Counted from the first letter of the stretch, positions 25,725 to 34,914 are shown. The stretch: DNA of 64,000 nt from Solidesulfovibrio carbinoliphilus subsp. oakridgensis (GCF_000177215.2 NZ_CM001368.1:930001-994000), one strand, 5' to 3'. The notes: generated by a model from the sequence alone, not told the origin. Numbers and translations: made by a program.

Positions 25725-26618
25725 TTAACGAAGAAATGGGTCCTGGGGCGGGGCGGCCCGCTCCGGGCGGGACGGACCGAGGAGCAGGCCGGCCAGCCGC
25801 CGGGCAAGCGGTGTGGGCCGAGGCGGCAGAATGAGGGCCGCCTCGTAATCCGGCAACACCGGCAGACCGCCCTCCCCGGACGAAAGGACCCGCCAGCCTT
25901 GGGGGACCGTCCGCCGGGCCAGGGCCGTCACGGCCAGGCCCCGGCCGGCCATGGCGGTGAGCCCCGCGATGTGCGAGGCCCGGCAGACCTCGCGCCAGGC
26001 GATGCCGGCGCTGGCCAGGGCGGCCAGAACCATGGGCCGGGTCCGGCAGCCCTCGGCGAAAAGAGCCACCGGCAGCGGACGCGACAGATGCGGCTCCCGG
26101 CCGGGCGGCACACACCACACCAGCCGGTCGCGAAAGACCAGTTCCCCCCGAGCGCTTCCGGGCTCGCGGACCACCACCACCGCATCCAGCTCCCCGGCCA
26201 TAAGCGCCGCTTCGAGCCCGGCCGACAAATCGCACCGCAGATCGACCAGCCCCTGCGGGCAGTCCCGGGCCAGTCCCTCGACTACCGAAGCGACCAGTCC
26301 GGCCACGCCTTCGTCCGGCACCCCAAGCCGCAACGTCCCGGCCGGCTTGGCCGTTTCCAGAGCCACGGCCGCCTCATCCAAAAGACTTAGGATGCGGCGG
26401 GCATAGCCGACCACCATCTCTCCGGCCGGGGTCGGCCGGCAGCCCTGGCGCGACCGCTGGAGCAGCCGACAGCCCGCCGCCCGCTCCAGGCCGGCAATGG
26501 CCGCGCTGACGGCCGCCTGCGTCTTGCAGAGTCCGGCCGCCGCGGCTGTGAATCCGCCTGCATCCACCACTGCGGCCAGGGGGCGCAGGGCCTGGGTGTC
26601 GAAAAGATTCTGCTTCAT
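25725..26618 (-). CDS. LysR-family transcriptional regulator
   Basis: The 297-residue protein has the N-terminal winged helix-turn-helix (about 8-66; FTAAAAGLCKTQAAVSAAIAG) and a two-lobed effector-binding domain (about 88-275). It is divergent from an EamA transporter gene with 70 nt between the start codons, a common layout in which the regulator controls the exporter. The ATG at 26616-26618 lacks a clear Shine-Dalgarno but has a good promoter at 26651-26679, giving a short AT-rich leader. The C-terminal tail after residue 275 is Pro/Arg-rich and probably disordered. Confidence 0.92.
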   Translation of the reverse strand: MKQNLFDTQALRPLAAVVDAGGFTAAAAGLCKTQAAVSAAIAGLERAAGCRLLQRSRQGCRPTPAGEMVVGYARRILSLLDEAAVALETAKPAGTLRLGVPDEGVAGLVASVVEGLARDCPQGLVDLRCDLSAGLEAALMAGELDAVVVVREPGSARGELVFRDRLVWCVPPGREPHLSRPLPVALFAEGCRTRPMVLAALASAGIAWREVCRASHIAGLTAMAGRGLAVTALARRTVPQGWRVLSSGEGGLPVLPDYEAALILPPRPTPLARRLAGLLLGPSRPERAAPPQDPFLR

Positions 26619-26650
26619 AAAAATAAGTTATGGAGAGATCGAATAGTTTC

Positions 26651-26679
26651 ATTATACCGTATGCAAAGCTTTGGGTAAA
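26651..26679 (-). promoter_or_regulatory. Sigma-70-type promoter of the lysR gene
   Basis: On the minus strand TTTACC (26674-26679) and a perfect TATAAT (26651-26656) are separated by exactly 17 nt. The start codon of the regulator lies 33 nt beyond the -10. The region also separates the divergent eamA gene, so an operator for LysR autoregulation and transporter control is expected in 26619-26688, but no LysR box can be fixed. Confidence 0.55.
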
Positions 26680-26688
26680 GACACGGCC

Positions 26689-27579
26689 ATGGTCGCATCC
26701 CTTGCTCCTGCCCTGTTCGTTTTCCTCTGGTCCACCGGGTTTGTGGTGGCCCGGGCTATCGTGCCCTACGCCGACCCAAGCCTGTTTCTGACCGCCCGGT
26801 TTGCCCTGGCCGGACTCGTTTTGGCCGGGTGCGCCCTGGCGGCCCGGGCGTCCTGGCCGGGCGCCCGACACGCGGCCGGTCATCTGGCCGCCGGCGGGCT
26901 CCTTCACGGCCTCTATCTCGCGGCCAGCTACCGGGCCGTGGCTCTGGGGCTTTCTCCGGGCGTCATGGCCCTTTTCGGAGCCCTCCAGCCGCCCCTGACC
27001 ACCCTTTGCGGCGTATACTTTTTCCGTGAGCGGCCGGACTGGCGGCTCTGGCTCGGCATGTTGGCCGGCCTGGCCGGCGTCGGCGTGGTGGTTTGGCCCG
27101 GCCTGTCGTCCGGCGGAGGCGACGGCGGCCTGCCGCCGGTGTCGCCGACAATGATCGGCCTGGCCCTTGCCGGTGTATCGGCCATCACCATCGGCGCGCT
27201 CGTCCAGAAATCCTCCCTGGCCCGGGCCGACCTGCGGGCGGCGGGCGCGCTCCAGCATGCCGGCGGGGCCGTGGTCACGGCGCTCCTCGCGGTGGTGTGG
27301 GACGAGACGCGGTTCGTGCCGTCCCTGCCCCTCTTCGGGGCCCTGGCCTGGGGAGTGGGCGGCCTGTCCGTCGGCGGGGCGAGCCTGCTCGTCTGGCTGG
27401 TGCGGCGGGGGGAGGCGTCGCGGGCGGTATCCTTGCTCTTTCTGGCCCCGCCCCTGGCGGCCGCCGAGGCCTGGCTCCTTTTCGGGGCCCGGCTCGGGCC
27501 AGCACAACTGGCCGGTTTCGCCCTGGCCCTTGGCGGCGTGGTCCTGGCCAGGAGGATGCCGGCGGCAGGCAAGGGATGA
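26689..27579 (+). CDS. EamA/DMT-family membrane transporter
   Basis: Drug/metabolite transporters of this family export amino acids or other small metabolites. The 296-residue protein has ten hydrophobic segments in two EamA repeats (about 1-135 and 150-290). GVMALFGALQPPLTTLCGVYFFRE (about 93-116) marks the end of the first repeat and the equivalent SLLFLAPPLAAAEAWLLFG the end of the second. The ATG at 26689 begins directly before the first helix; a TTG 18 nt upstream is an alternative. It is divergent from the LysR gene. Substrate is unknown. Confidence 0.9.
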   Translation: MVASLAPALFVFLWSTGFVVARAIVPYADPSLFLTARFALAGLVLAGCALAARASWPGARHAAGHLAAGGLLHGLYLAASYRAVALGLSPGVMALFGALQPPLTTLCGVYFFRERPDWRLWLGMLAGLAGVGVVVWPGLSSGGGDGGLPPVSPTMIGLALAGVSAITIGALVQKSSLARADLRAAGALQHAGGAVVTALLAVVWDETRFVPSLPLFGALAWGVGGLSVGGASLLVWLVRRGEASRAVSLLFLAPPLAAAEAWLLFGARLGPAQLAGFALALGGVVLARRMPAAGKG

Positions 27580-27677
27580 CGGTCCGGGAAACAGCAAGAC
27601 ACCAGGAAGATTCCCCTGGGGAAAGATCCGTCGTCCCCCAGAAGCAATGCCGGGAGTGAGACGCGAGAGGCGTATTC

Positions 27678-27884
27678 TCAGGCCGCAGGGCCGAGGATCG
27701 CGTGGACCCGGCCGATCTGGCCGTCGGCCAGACGGACCTTGATGCCACGCGAATGGTACGGGGACTTGGTCAGGATGTCCTTGACCACGCCCTCGGTCAG
27801 CGCGCCCGTGCGCTGGTCCTTTTTGAGCACAATGGCCACACGAAGGCCGGGCCGGATGTCGGCGCGATTGGTGCCGCCTGCCAT
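27678..27884 (-). CDS. YwbE-family protein (DUF2196)
   Basis: The 68-residue protein matches the small YwbE family: RADIRPGLRVAIVLKKDQRT near the N-terminus, GVVKDILTKSPYHSRGIKVRL and a final GRVHAIL. The fold is predicted to be a small beta barrel and the function is unknown. It starts 3 nt downstream of the stop of the methyltransferase gene and probably shares its message. A convergent EamA gene ends 98 nt away; a small palindrome (TTCCCC/GGGGAA at 27612-27624) lies between them. Confidence 0.85.
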   Translation of the reverse strand: MAGGTNRADIRPGLRVAIVLKKDQRTGALTEGVVKDILTKSPYHSRGIKVRLADGQIGRVHAILGPAA

Positions 27885-27887
27885 GGT

Positions 27888-28577
27888 TCAGGCCGGGACG
27901 AACCGCAGGAACTTGCGGGGTTTCTCGTAGCCCTCGGCCATGGGCGAAAGCGGCTCCATGCGCCAGCGCGGGGCCAGGCAATCGCACACGTACTCCAGAA
28001 GCAGAAAGTCGCCCCCCTGCACGTACTTCTCCGGATAGACCTCGCGAAGCTTCCCGGGCGTGGTGCCGAGTTCCTTTCGGATCCAGTAGATCTTCTGGAC
28101 CGAAACGATCAGTTCGCGCCGGGAAAGACGCTCCAGAAAGGCCAGGGCCGGAGCCACCCGGTTTTCGACCACAAACGTTTTGCCAATGAATTCCACCAGC
28201 ATGGCGATGTCGAACTGCCGGGCCGGCAAGGTACTGTCCGGATCGTCGAGATCGTGGCGCTCGAAGGCGACGTTGTCGATCTTAAAGTGTTTCTTTAAGA
28301 GTTCGCAACCGGCCAGCACCCGGGCCTCCCGGTCCACGCCGAGCACCCTCGCCGCCCCGAGCCGGCTGGCCTCGAAGGTGAAAAATCCGAAGTTGCAGCC
28401 AAGATCGACCACCGTGCGGCCGGCGAACCCTATCCGCGAAAAGACCTGCAAGGTGTCGGCGTCGATGGCTTCCTTGCCGGGCACGAGCACGGAAAAATCC
28501 GTGTCGTAGACGGTTCGGTAGCGGTGTTCGGGAGCGATGGACTGGGCGAGGGCCAAAAATTCCTGCAAAGGGGGCAT
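27888..28577 (-). CDS. Class I SAM-dependent methyltransferase
   Basis: The 229-residue protein has a Rossmann-type SAM site: TVVDLGCNFGFFTFEA (about 54-69, motif I) followed by VLGVDREARVL (motif II acidic residue) and NVAFERHDLDD. The C-terminal part is helical and contains REVYPEKYVQGGDF. The pattern suggests a small-molecule or tRNA wobble-base methyltransferase of the DUF1698/CmoB-like group, but there is no diagnostic substrate motif. The gene lies between uvrC (upstream, 52 nt) and ywbE (downstream, 3 nt), all on the minus strand. Confidence 0.75.
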   Translation of the reverse strand: MPPLQEFLALAQSIAPEHRYRTVYDTDFSVLVPGKEAIDADTLQVFSRIGFAGRTVVDLGCNFGFFTFEASRLGAARVLGVDREARVLAGCELLKKHFKIDNVAFERHDLDDPDSTLPARQFDIAMLVEFIGKTFVVENRVAPALAFLERLSRRELIVSVQKIYWIRKELGTTPGKLREVYPEKYVQGGDFLLLEYVCDCLAPRWRMEPLSPMAEGYEKPRKFLRFVPA

Positions 28578-28629
28578 GGGGTCTCCGAACGAAAATAATC
28601 GGGAACATTACCAAAAAAAAATGAAGAGA

Positions 28630-30717
28630 TCAATCGGCCAGGGCCGCCAAGGCGGCTGCCACGGCCGCGGCCCGTCTGGGTCCAAGGCCCGTCTTGGCCA
28701 TGATCTCCCCGGCGCCGGCCGCCCGCATGGCCGTAACCGAGCCAAAGGCCTCCCACAAGAGCCGGGCGGTCTTCGGCCCCACGCCCGGCAGTTCCAGCAC
28801 CGTGCTTTGAAGGCTCGCCGTGTTCCTGGCCCGGCGCTGGCGGCCGATGGAAAAATCATGGACCGTATCGCGCACGCGCTGCAAGAAAAGGAGTTCCGGC
28901 GAACCGGATCGCAGAGACAGCGGATTTTTGCGGCCAGGCACGTAGATCACGTCGTCCATCTCGTTTTGGGACCGCCGTTCGCCCTTGGCGATGGAGGCCA
29001 GGGCAAAGGCCCCGGCCACCCCGGCCTCGGTCAGGCTTCTTGAGACAGCCTCGAGCTGGCCCTTGCCGCCGTCGATAAGAAGCAGATCCGGCCAGGGCGG
29101 GCCGGAGGCCGCCCGTTTGGCGGCAAAGGTGGCCAGGGCCAGATAGTCGTCGGACGTGCCTTCGAGTTCCGGGAAGGCATAGGCCCGGTAGTCGCTTTTT
29201 TGGGGCGTCCCGTCCTCGAAGACGACCATGCCGACGCGCACCCCTTTTCCTCCCAAATGCGAGACGTCCACGGCCTCGATGCGGGAAAGGGCCGGCAGGC
29301 CGAACTTACGGGCAAGGGACGGGAGGATGTCGCCTTCCGCCGCCTTGGCCGCCTCCTCGGCGGCGCGCCGGGCGTTGACCGCGGCCATCTCCAGAAGCTG
29401 GCGTTCCTCCCGGCCCCGGGGCGGCCCCAGGCGCACGCCCGCGCCCCGGCGTTCGGCCAGGATCTCGGCCAGGGCCTGGCCATCGCCGCCGCCCTCTTCG
29501 CTGCCCTCGCCCATGACGGCTCCGGCCGCGTCTGCGGCCTCCGGGCTCTGGCCGGCTCCGCCGCTCTCGCCGCCGACGCCGTAAGCGGCCGCATCTTCGG
29601 CCGCCTCGCCCGGGCTGGCCCCCTCCCGCTGGCCCTCGCCGCCACCCACGTCAGATGCGCCAGGATCGCCGCCCCTCGCGTCGGTCTCCCCGGTTGGGTC
29701 CGGCCTCCCGGCTTCCCCGGGACGGACCGGGTCCGGAGGACCGGAAGCTCCGATGGCTACCGGCGCCAGGGTCGCCGGCACCACCACGCGCGGCGCGATG
29801 AAGCTCCCCGGCCGGTAGAACTGGACCAGGGCGGTGACGGCGACCGCGTCGGCCTCGGCCGCCTCCACGCCCGGGAAAAAAAACGTCTTGCGGTCAAGGA
29901 GCCGGCCCTGGCGCACGAAAAGCACGCACAGCCCGACCCCGTGCTCGGTTGCGGCCATGTTGACCACGTCCATGTCCACAAGCCGGGTCAGCACCGTGGC
30001 TTGGCCCTCCACGGTGCGCCGCATGGCTTTTAACAGATCGCGCAGCTTGGCCGCCTGCTCGAAGGCCAGCCTCTCGGCCGCCTCCTCCATCTCCTTCTGC
30101 ACGGCCCGCAGGATCTCGGCCGACCGGCCGGTCAGAAACGCCTCCACCCGGCGCACCAGCGTCATGTACTCCTGCGGCTCCACGGGCAGGACGCACGGGG
30201 CCAGACACTGGCCGATGAAGTAGTAGAGGCAGGGCCGCACCCGGTTGTGGAGCGTGCGGTCGCCGCACTTTCGAAGCGGGAAGACCCGGCCGAGCTCCTT
30301 CCAGGTGGTCCTGGCGGCGGCGGCCGAGGTGAAGGGGCCGAAATAGGTGGCCCCGTCGCGCTCCACCCGCCGGGTGAAGGCCAGCCGGGGGAAATCCGAA
30401 CGCTTGTCGAGTTTGAAAAGGATGTAGTTCTTGTCGTCCTTGAGCACCACATTGTAGCGGGGGCGGTGCTTTTTGATGAGACTCGACTCGAGGAGGAGCG
30501 CCTCCTTTTCCGAGGCCGTGAGCAGCACGTCCACGGCCTCGATGCGTCCGACCAGGGCGGCCGTCTTGACCGTGTGCCCGGTTTCCCCGCGAAAATACGA
30601 GCCCAGCCTGGCCCGGAGATTTTTGGCCTTGCCCACGTAAAGAATTTTCCCCTTGCCTCCCTTCATGAGGTAAACCCCAGGCGACGTGGGAAAATTTTTC
30701 GGTTCAAAATCGTACAT
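28630..30717 (-). CDS. uvrC: UvrABC excinuclease subunit C with a low-complexity insert
   Basis: UvrC makes both incisions in nucleotide excision repair. The 695-residue protein has the GIY-YIG nuclease (about 11-95; GVYLMKGGKGKILYVGKAKN), a cysteine-bearing segment (151-175), the UvrB-binding UVR motif (about 205-240), the RNase H-like nuclease domain and a C-terminal helix-hairpin-helix (LPGVGPKTARLLWEAFGS). About 90 residues (324-413) rich in Gly, Ala, Glu, Asp and Pro are inserted ahead of the second nuclease domain and make the protein longer than the usual 600-620 residues. Frame and codon use continue through the insert, so it is not a frameshift. Confidence 0.95.
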   Translation of the reverse strand: MYDFEPKNFPTSPGVYLMKGGKGKILYVGKAKNLRARLGSYFRGETGHTVKTAALVGRIEAVDVLLTASEKEALLLESSLIKKHRPRYNVVLKDDKNYILFKLDKRSDFPRLAFTRRVERDGATYFGPFTSAAAARTTWKELGRVFPLRKCGDRTLHNRVRPCLYYFIGQCLAPCVLPVEPQEYMTLVRRVEAFLTGRSAEILRAVQKEMEEAAERLAFEQAAKLRDLLKAMRRTVEGQATVLTRLVDMDVVNMAATEHGVGLCVLFVRQGRLLDRKTFFFPGVEAAEADAVAVTALVQFYRPGSFIAPRVVVPATLAPVAIGASGPPDPVRPGEAGRPDPTGETDARGGDPGASDVGGGEGQREGASPGEAAEDAAAYGVGGESGGAGQSPEAADAAGAVMGEGSEEGGGDGQALAEILAERRGAGVRLGPPRGREERQLLEMAAVNARRAAEEAAKAAEGDILPSLARKFGLPALSRIEAVDVSHLGGKGVRVGMVVFEDGTPQKSDYRAYAFPELEGTSDDYLALATFAAKRAASGPPWPDLLLIDGGKGQLEAVSRSLTEAGVAGAFALASIAKGERRSQNEMDDVIYVPGRKNPLSLRSGSPELLFLQRVRDTVHDFSIGRQRRARNTASLQSTVLELPGVGPKTARLLWEAFGSVTAMRAAGAGEIMAKTGLGPRRAAAVAAALAALAD

Positions 30718-30833
30718 GGTCCGGGAGACTAGCCCGGCCGGGTCCCGGACTCAAGCCCGGGTGCGGCCACCTTTCGTCTTTGGGCTAAGGGTCCCTTGCC
30801 CTTGGAGAAAGACGCGTGTAGGAAAATGCGGAC

Positions 30834-31319
30834 ATGAGCGGGAAACGACCCAGACGGGTTTCGGTCATCGGCGCGGGAACGTGCGACGCGGCCGTCTACG
30901 AGGCGGCCCGTCTCCTCGGACGCCTGCTGGCCGGACACGGCTGCGACATCGTCTGCGGCGGCCTTGGCGGGGTCATGGCCGGCGTGTGCCAAGGCGCGCG
31001 CGAGGCCGGCGGCCGGACCATCGGCATCCTGCCCGGCGACGACCCGGCCGCGGCCAATCCCTTTGTGAATGTGCCCATTGTGACGGGCATGGGTATCGCT
31101 CGAAACGTTTTGGTGGTAAAAAACGGGGACGCGGTCGTGGCCCTGTCCGGCGGGGCCGGGACCTTGTCGGAAATCGGCCTGGCCCTGAAACTCGGCCGGC
31201 CCGTGGTGGCCCTTGGGCCGTATGGGACGCTTCCCGGCGTCCGGTCCGCGAAAACCCCGGAAGAAGCCGCGGCCATGGTGGCGGCGTTTTGCCGGGACGA
31301 TCAGCTGTCGGAGTCGTGA
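30834..31319 (+). CDS. TIGR00725/LOG-like SLOG-superfamily protein
   Basis: The 161-residue protein has the SLOG Rossmann-like fold: VSVIGAGTCDAAVYEAAR at the start, the GGLGGVMAGVCQGAREAGG segment (about 41-59), an IGILPGDD loop, and the nucleotide-binding SGGAGTLSEIGLAL (about 103-116). Relatives bind nucleotides or release nucleobases (LOG phosphoribohydrolases). The full LOG signature is not present, so a specific activity is not assigned. Its stop is followed 3 nt later by the HIT gene, suggesting a shared nucleotide-related task. Confidence 0.85.
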   Translation: MSGKRPRRVSVIGAGTCDAAVYEAARLLGRLLAGHGCDIVCGGLGGVMAGVCQGAREAGGRTIGILPGDDPAAANPFVNVPIVTGMGIARNVLVVKNGDAVVALSGGAGTLSEIGLALKLGRPVVALGPYGTLPGVRSAKTPEEAAAMVAAFCRDDQLSES

Positions 31320-31322
31320 TTG

Positions 31323-31823
31323 ATGGAAGTGTTGTGGGCGCCCTGGCGCATGGACTACATACTGGGCCCAAAGCCCGATGCCTGCGTGTTCTGCCTGCCG
31401 GAAAACCGGGACGAGGACCGGGACCGGCTGGTCCTGGCCCGGGGCTGCCACACGTTCGTGATCATGAACAAATTTCCCTACAACTCCGGCCACCTGATGG
31501 TCACCCCGGTGCGCCACGTGAGCTGCCTGACCGAACTCGCTGCGGCCGAGTCAGGGGAACTGACCGCCGGGCTTGCCTATTGCACCCGGGTGCTCAAAGA
31601 GGCCCTGCGACCCCAGGGCATCAACATCGGACTCAACCTCGGCGAGGCTGCCGGGGCCGGGATTGCCGCCCACCTCCATTTCCAGATCGTGCCCCGGTGG
31701 AACGGCGATTCCTCGTTCATGGCCGTTTTCGGGGAAACCCGGATCGTGCCCCAGCTCCTGCTCTCCACCTATGACCGGCTTTTGCCTTTCTTTACGGATT
31801 ACCCCGCAACCGTTACGTCGTGA
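31323..31823 (+). CDS. HIT-family nucleotide hydrolase/transferase
   Basis: The 166-residue protein has a zinc-binding CxxC (C21, C24 in CVFC) and the histidine-triad region AHLHFQIVPRW with H117, H119 and Gln at 121 in place of the third His. HxHxQ is the form seen in Ap4A phosphorylases and GalT-type transferases, so a nucleotidyl transfer or phosphorolysis on dinucleoside polyphosphates is likely. ATG at 31323 is preferred over the TTG three bases before it. It is almost fused to the upstream SLOG gene. Confidence 0.9.
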   Translation: MEVLWAPWRMDYILGPKPDACVFCLPENRDEDRDRLVLARGCHTFVIMNKFPYNSGHLMVTPVRHVSCLTELAAAESGELTAGLAYCTRVLKEALRPQGINIGLNLGEAAGAGIAAHLHFQIVPRWNGDSSFMAVFGETRIVPQLLLSTYDRLLPFFTDYPATVTS

Positions 31824-31836
31824 CAAGGAGGCCTCC

Positions 31837-32235
31837 ATGCGCGTGATCAAGGTGCTTTTCCTGCTTGCGTTCTTCTTTTTCTGCATGCTCTTTTTCGTGC
31901 AGAACACGGCCATTCTGGAAACGCCGCTCTTGCTCAAGATCGGCGCCTTCGGCTTCCACGCCGAGACCCCGGCCGTGCCCTTCTACGTGGTGCTCCTCCT
32001 GGCCTTTGTCGCGGGCGGCCTTTTCTGCACGCTGTATTTCCTGGCCGAAAAGGTCCGGCTGGCCACCTCGGTGCGCAGCCTGCAGAACAAGGTCAATGCC
32101 ATGGAAAAGCAGCTGGCCCAGAAACGGACCGTCGCCTCTCCCATCGTAGCCCCGAGCTACGCCGCCGCGTCCTCGGTTGCCACGCCTCCGGCGGCTGAAG
32201 TCGTCGCCGGCGCGGACAAGAAGTCCGAAGCCTAG
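31837..32235 (+). CDS. LapA-domain (DUF1049) inner-membrane protein
   Basis: The 132-residue protein has two membrane helices (about 3-22 and 44-68) and a cytoplasmic coiled coil (about 70-97), the arrangement of LapA proteins, which work with LapB in lipopolysaccharide assembly control. VFFVQNTAILETPL-like residues after helix 1 are typical. The tail is Ala/Pro/Val-rich. The start has AAGGAGG 7-8 nt upstream and follows the HIT gene by 13 nt; mutS begins 32 nt later. No lapB is in the window. Confidence 0.85.
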   Translation: MRVIKVLFLLAFFFFCMLFFVQNTAILETPLLLKIGAFGFHAETPAVPFYVVLLLAFVAGGLFCTLYFLAEKVRLATSVRSLQNKVNAMEKQLAQKRTVASPIVAPSYAAASSVATPPAAEVVAGADKKSEA

Positions 32236-32267
32236 GCGCGAGCCGGCCTGTCGTGGGGGAGATCAAA

Positions 32268-34910
32268 ATGACCCCCATGCTGGAGCAGTATCTGCGCGTC
32301 AAGGGCGAACACCCGGGCGCGCTGCTGCTCTACCGCATGGGGGATTTCTATGAGATGTTCTTCGAGGACGCCGAAACGGCGGCCCGGGAACTGCAGATCA
32401 CGCTCACCTCGCGCAATCCCGGCGCCGAGGCGCCTGTTCCCATGTGCGGCGTGCCCCACCACGCTGTGGAAGGCTACATCGCCCAGCTCCTGGAAAAAGG
32501 GTTCAAGGTCGCCGTCTGCGACCAGATCGAGGACCCGAAGCTGGCCAAGGGGCTGGTCAAGCGGGCCGTCACCCGGGTCCTGACCCCCGGCACGGCCGTC
32601 GAGGAAGGCAACCTCCGGGCCAAGGAACACAACTTCCTGGCCGCGCTTTTTTTCGACGCCGACGAACGGGCCGGCGGGCTGGCCTGGGTCGACTTTTCCA
32701 CGGGCGAATGGTCCGGGCTTTTCTCCCGCGATGCGGCCCGGCTGTGGCAGTGGACGGTCAAGATCGGTCCTCGCGAACTCCTCCTGCCGGACGGCCTGGA
32801 GCCGCCCAAGGACTTTCCCAAGGAAGGCGTGCAGATAAGCCGTTTCCCCCCCCGGCCCCACTTCGATTTCGCCGGCGGCCGCGACAAAGTGTTAAAAGCC
32901 CAGGCCGTGGCCGATCTGGCTGCCCTGGACCTCGGGGACAAGCCCCAACTCGTGCGGGCCATGGGCGCGCTTTTGACCTACCTGGCCGCGACGCAAATGC
33001 GCGAGCTGGGCCACCTCTCCCCCTTCCGGCCGGTCAACCTCGGCCGCACCATGCTCCTGGACGAGGTCACGGAGAAAAACCTCGAGATATTTCGCCGGCT
33101 GGACGGCGGCAAGGGGGTCGGGACCCTGTGGCACGTCCTTGACAAGACCATGACGCCCATGGGCGGCCGGCTCCTCGAATCCCGGCTGCGCCAGCCCTGG
33201 CTCGACCTCGGGCCGATCCTCGAAACCCAGGCGGCCGTGGCCAGCCTTGCGGCGGACGAAGGCCGCCGGACCGGGCTTCGCGAGGCCCTCGCCGGCGTCT
33301 ACGACCTGGAACGCCTGACCACGCGCATCTTTTTGAACCGGGCCGCGCCCCGGGATTTCACGGCCCTGCGCCAGTCGCTCGGGGCCCTGCCCCGGCTGCG
33401 GGAACTGGCTTCCGCCGACGACCAGGCGCCCAAAGCCTTCGTCGAGCTCCTGGCGGATTTCGACGCCCTGGAGGACGCCTTCGCCCTCTTGTCTCGTGCC
33501 CTGGTCGATTCTCCGCCGCTGGCCGTCACCGAGGGCGGGCTCTTCCGGCCCGGCTACCATCCGGAACTCGACGAGCTGCTGGAGCTGACCGAGCACGGCG
33601 AGGCCCGGATCGAGGCGCTCCTGCAGGAGGAACGGGAGGCCTGCAACCTGCCGCGCCTCAAGCTCGGCTACAACCGGGTCTTCGGCTATTATTTCGAATT
33701 GTCCAAATCCGCCGGCTCTCCGCCCGGGCACTTCGAACGCCGCCAGACCCTGGCCAATTGCGAACGCTACGTCACCCCGGCCCTCAAGGACCTGGAGGAA
33801 AGGCTCCTCTCCGCCGCCGACAAGCGGAAAACGCTCGAATACAACCTGTTTCTGGACCTGCGGACCCAGGTCGCCGGACTTCGCGACCGGATCATGGGCA
33901 CGGCCGCCCGGGTCGCCCGCCTGGACGTCTGGCAGGGGCTGGCCGAGGCGGCGGTGATCGGCGAATGGACCCGGCCGGAACTGCGCCAGGATCTTGGCAT
34001 CACGATCCGGGCCGGCCGCCACCCGGTCATCGAGGCCGCCCAGGGCATCGGCAACTACATCCCAAACGACATCAGCGTGGACGACGCGGCCCGGCTGCTC
34101 CTCATCACCGGCCCGAACATGGCCGGCAAGTCCACGGTCCTGCGCCAGACGGCGCTGATCGCCATCCTGGCCCAGATCGGCTCGTTCGTGCCGGCCACGC
34201 AAGCCGTCATCGGGCTGGTCGACCGGGTCTTCTGCCGGGTCGGGGCCTCGGACAACCTGGCCCGGGGCCAGTCCACCTTCATGGTCGAGATGATGGAGAC
34301 GGCCCGCATCCTGCGCCAGGCCGGCAAGCGAAGCCTCGTCATCCTGGACGAGATCGGCCGGGGCACGGCCACCTTCGACGGCCTGGCCCTGGCCTGGGCC
34401 GTGGTCGAGGATCTGGCCGGCCGGGAAGGCGGGCAAGGCGTGCGCACCCTTTTCGCCACCCACTACCACGAACTGACGGCTCTTGAAGGCCGCCTGCCCG
34501 GGCTTCGCAATTTCAATATCGCGGTCAAGGAGTGGAAGGGGGACATCATCTTCCTGCGCCGGCTCCTGCCCGGTCCGGCCGACCGCAGCTACGGCGTGGA
34601 AGTGGCCCGCCTCGCCGGCGTGCCGCGAAACGTGGTCAAGCGGGCCCGGGAACTCCTCGAAACCCTGGAGCGGTCCCGGGATCCCGGCAAGGAGGCCGGC
34701 CGGGGCGGCCGGGAACGCGGCCAGCCCGTGCTGCCGGGGCTGATGGCCCCGGCCCCGGCCGAGACCGATGCGCCGGTGGCCGATCCGGGCCGTCCCCTTC
34801 TTGACGAACTCTCCCGGCTCGAACTAGACCGGATGACGCCCCTTGAGGCCCTTACCCTGCTTTGCGACTGGAAAAACCGCTTTGGCGGCCATGCTGCCCA
34901 AGGAGACTGA
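32268..34910 (+). CDS. mutS: DNA mismatch repair protein MutS
   Basis: MutS recognises mismatches and small loops and recruits MutL. The 880-residue protein has the mismatch-binding N-terminal domain with the GDFYEMF motif (Phe-x-Glu near residue 27), connector and lever domains, a clamp, and the ATPase with Walker A GPNMAGKST (about 614-622), Walker B LVILDEIGRGT and the ATHYHEL segment. The C-terminal 80 residues are Pro/Ala-rich and then helical (tetramerisation-like). The ATG at 32268 with GGGGGAG six bases upstream is preferred over a GTG 15 nt before it that overlaps the ribosome site. Confidence 0.97.
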   Translation: MTPMLEQYLRVKGEHPGALLLYRMGDFYEMFFEDAETAARELQITLTSRNPGAEAPVPMCGVPHHAVEGYIAQLLEKGFKVAVCDQIEDPKLAKGLVKRAVTRVLTPGTAVEEGNLRAKEHNFLAALFFDADERAGGLAWVDFSTGEWSGLFSRDAARLWQWTVKIGPRELLLPDGLEPPKDFPKEGVQISRFPPRPHFDFAGGRDKVLKAQAVADLAALDLGDKPQLVRAMGALLTYLAATQMRELGHLSPFRPVNLGRTMLLDEVTEKNLEIFRRLDGGKGVGTLWHVLDKTMTPMGGRLLESRLRQPWLDLGPILETQAAVASLAADEGRRTGLREALAGVYDLERLTTRIFLNRAAPRDFTALRQSLGALPRLRELASADDQAPKAFVELLADFDALEDAFALLSRALVDSPPLAVTEGGLFRPGYHPELDELLELTEHGEARIEALLQEEREACNLPRLKLGYNRVFGYYFELSKSAGSPPGHFERRQTLANCERYVTPALKDLEERLLSAADKRKTLEYNLFLDLRTQVAGLRDRIMGTAARVARLDVWQGLAEAAVIGEWTRPELRQDLGITIRAGRHPVIEAAQGIGNYIPNDISVDDAARLLLITGPNMAGKSTVLRQTALIAILAQIGSFVPATQAVIGLVDRVFCRVGASDNLARGQSTFMVEMMETARILRQAGKRSLVILDEIGRGTATFDGLALAWAVVEDLAGREGGQGVRTLFATHYHELTALEGRLPGLRNFNIAVKEWKGDIIFLRRLLPGPADRSYGVEVARLAGVPRNVVKRARELLETLERSRDPGKEAGRGGRERGQPVLPGLMAPAPAETDAPVADPGRPLLDELSRLELDRMTPLEALTLLCDWKNRFGGHAAQGD

Positions 34911-34914
34911 ACCC

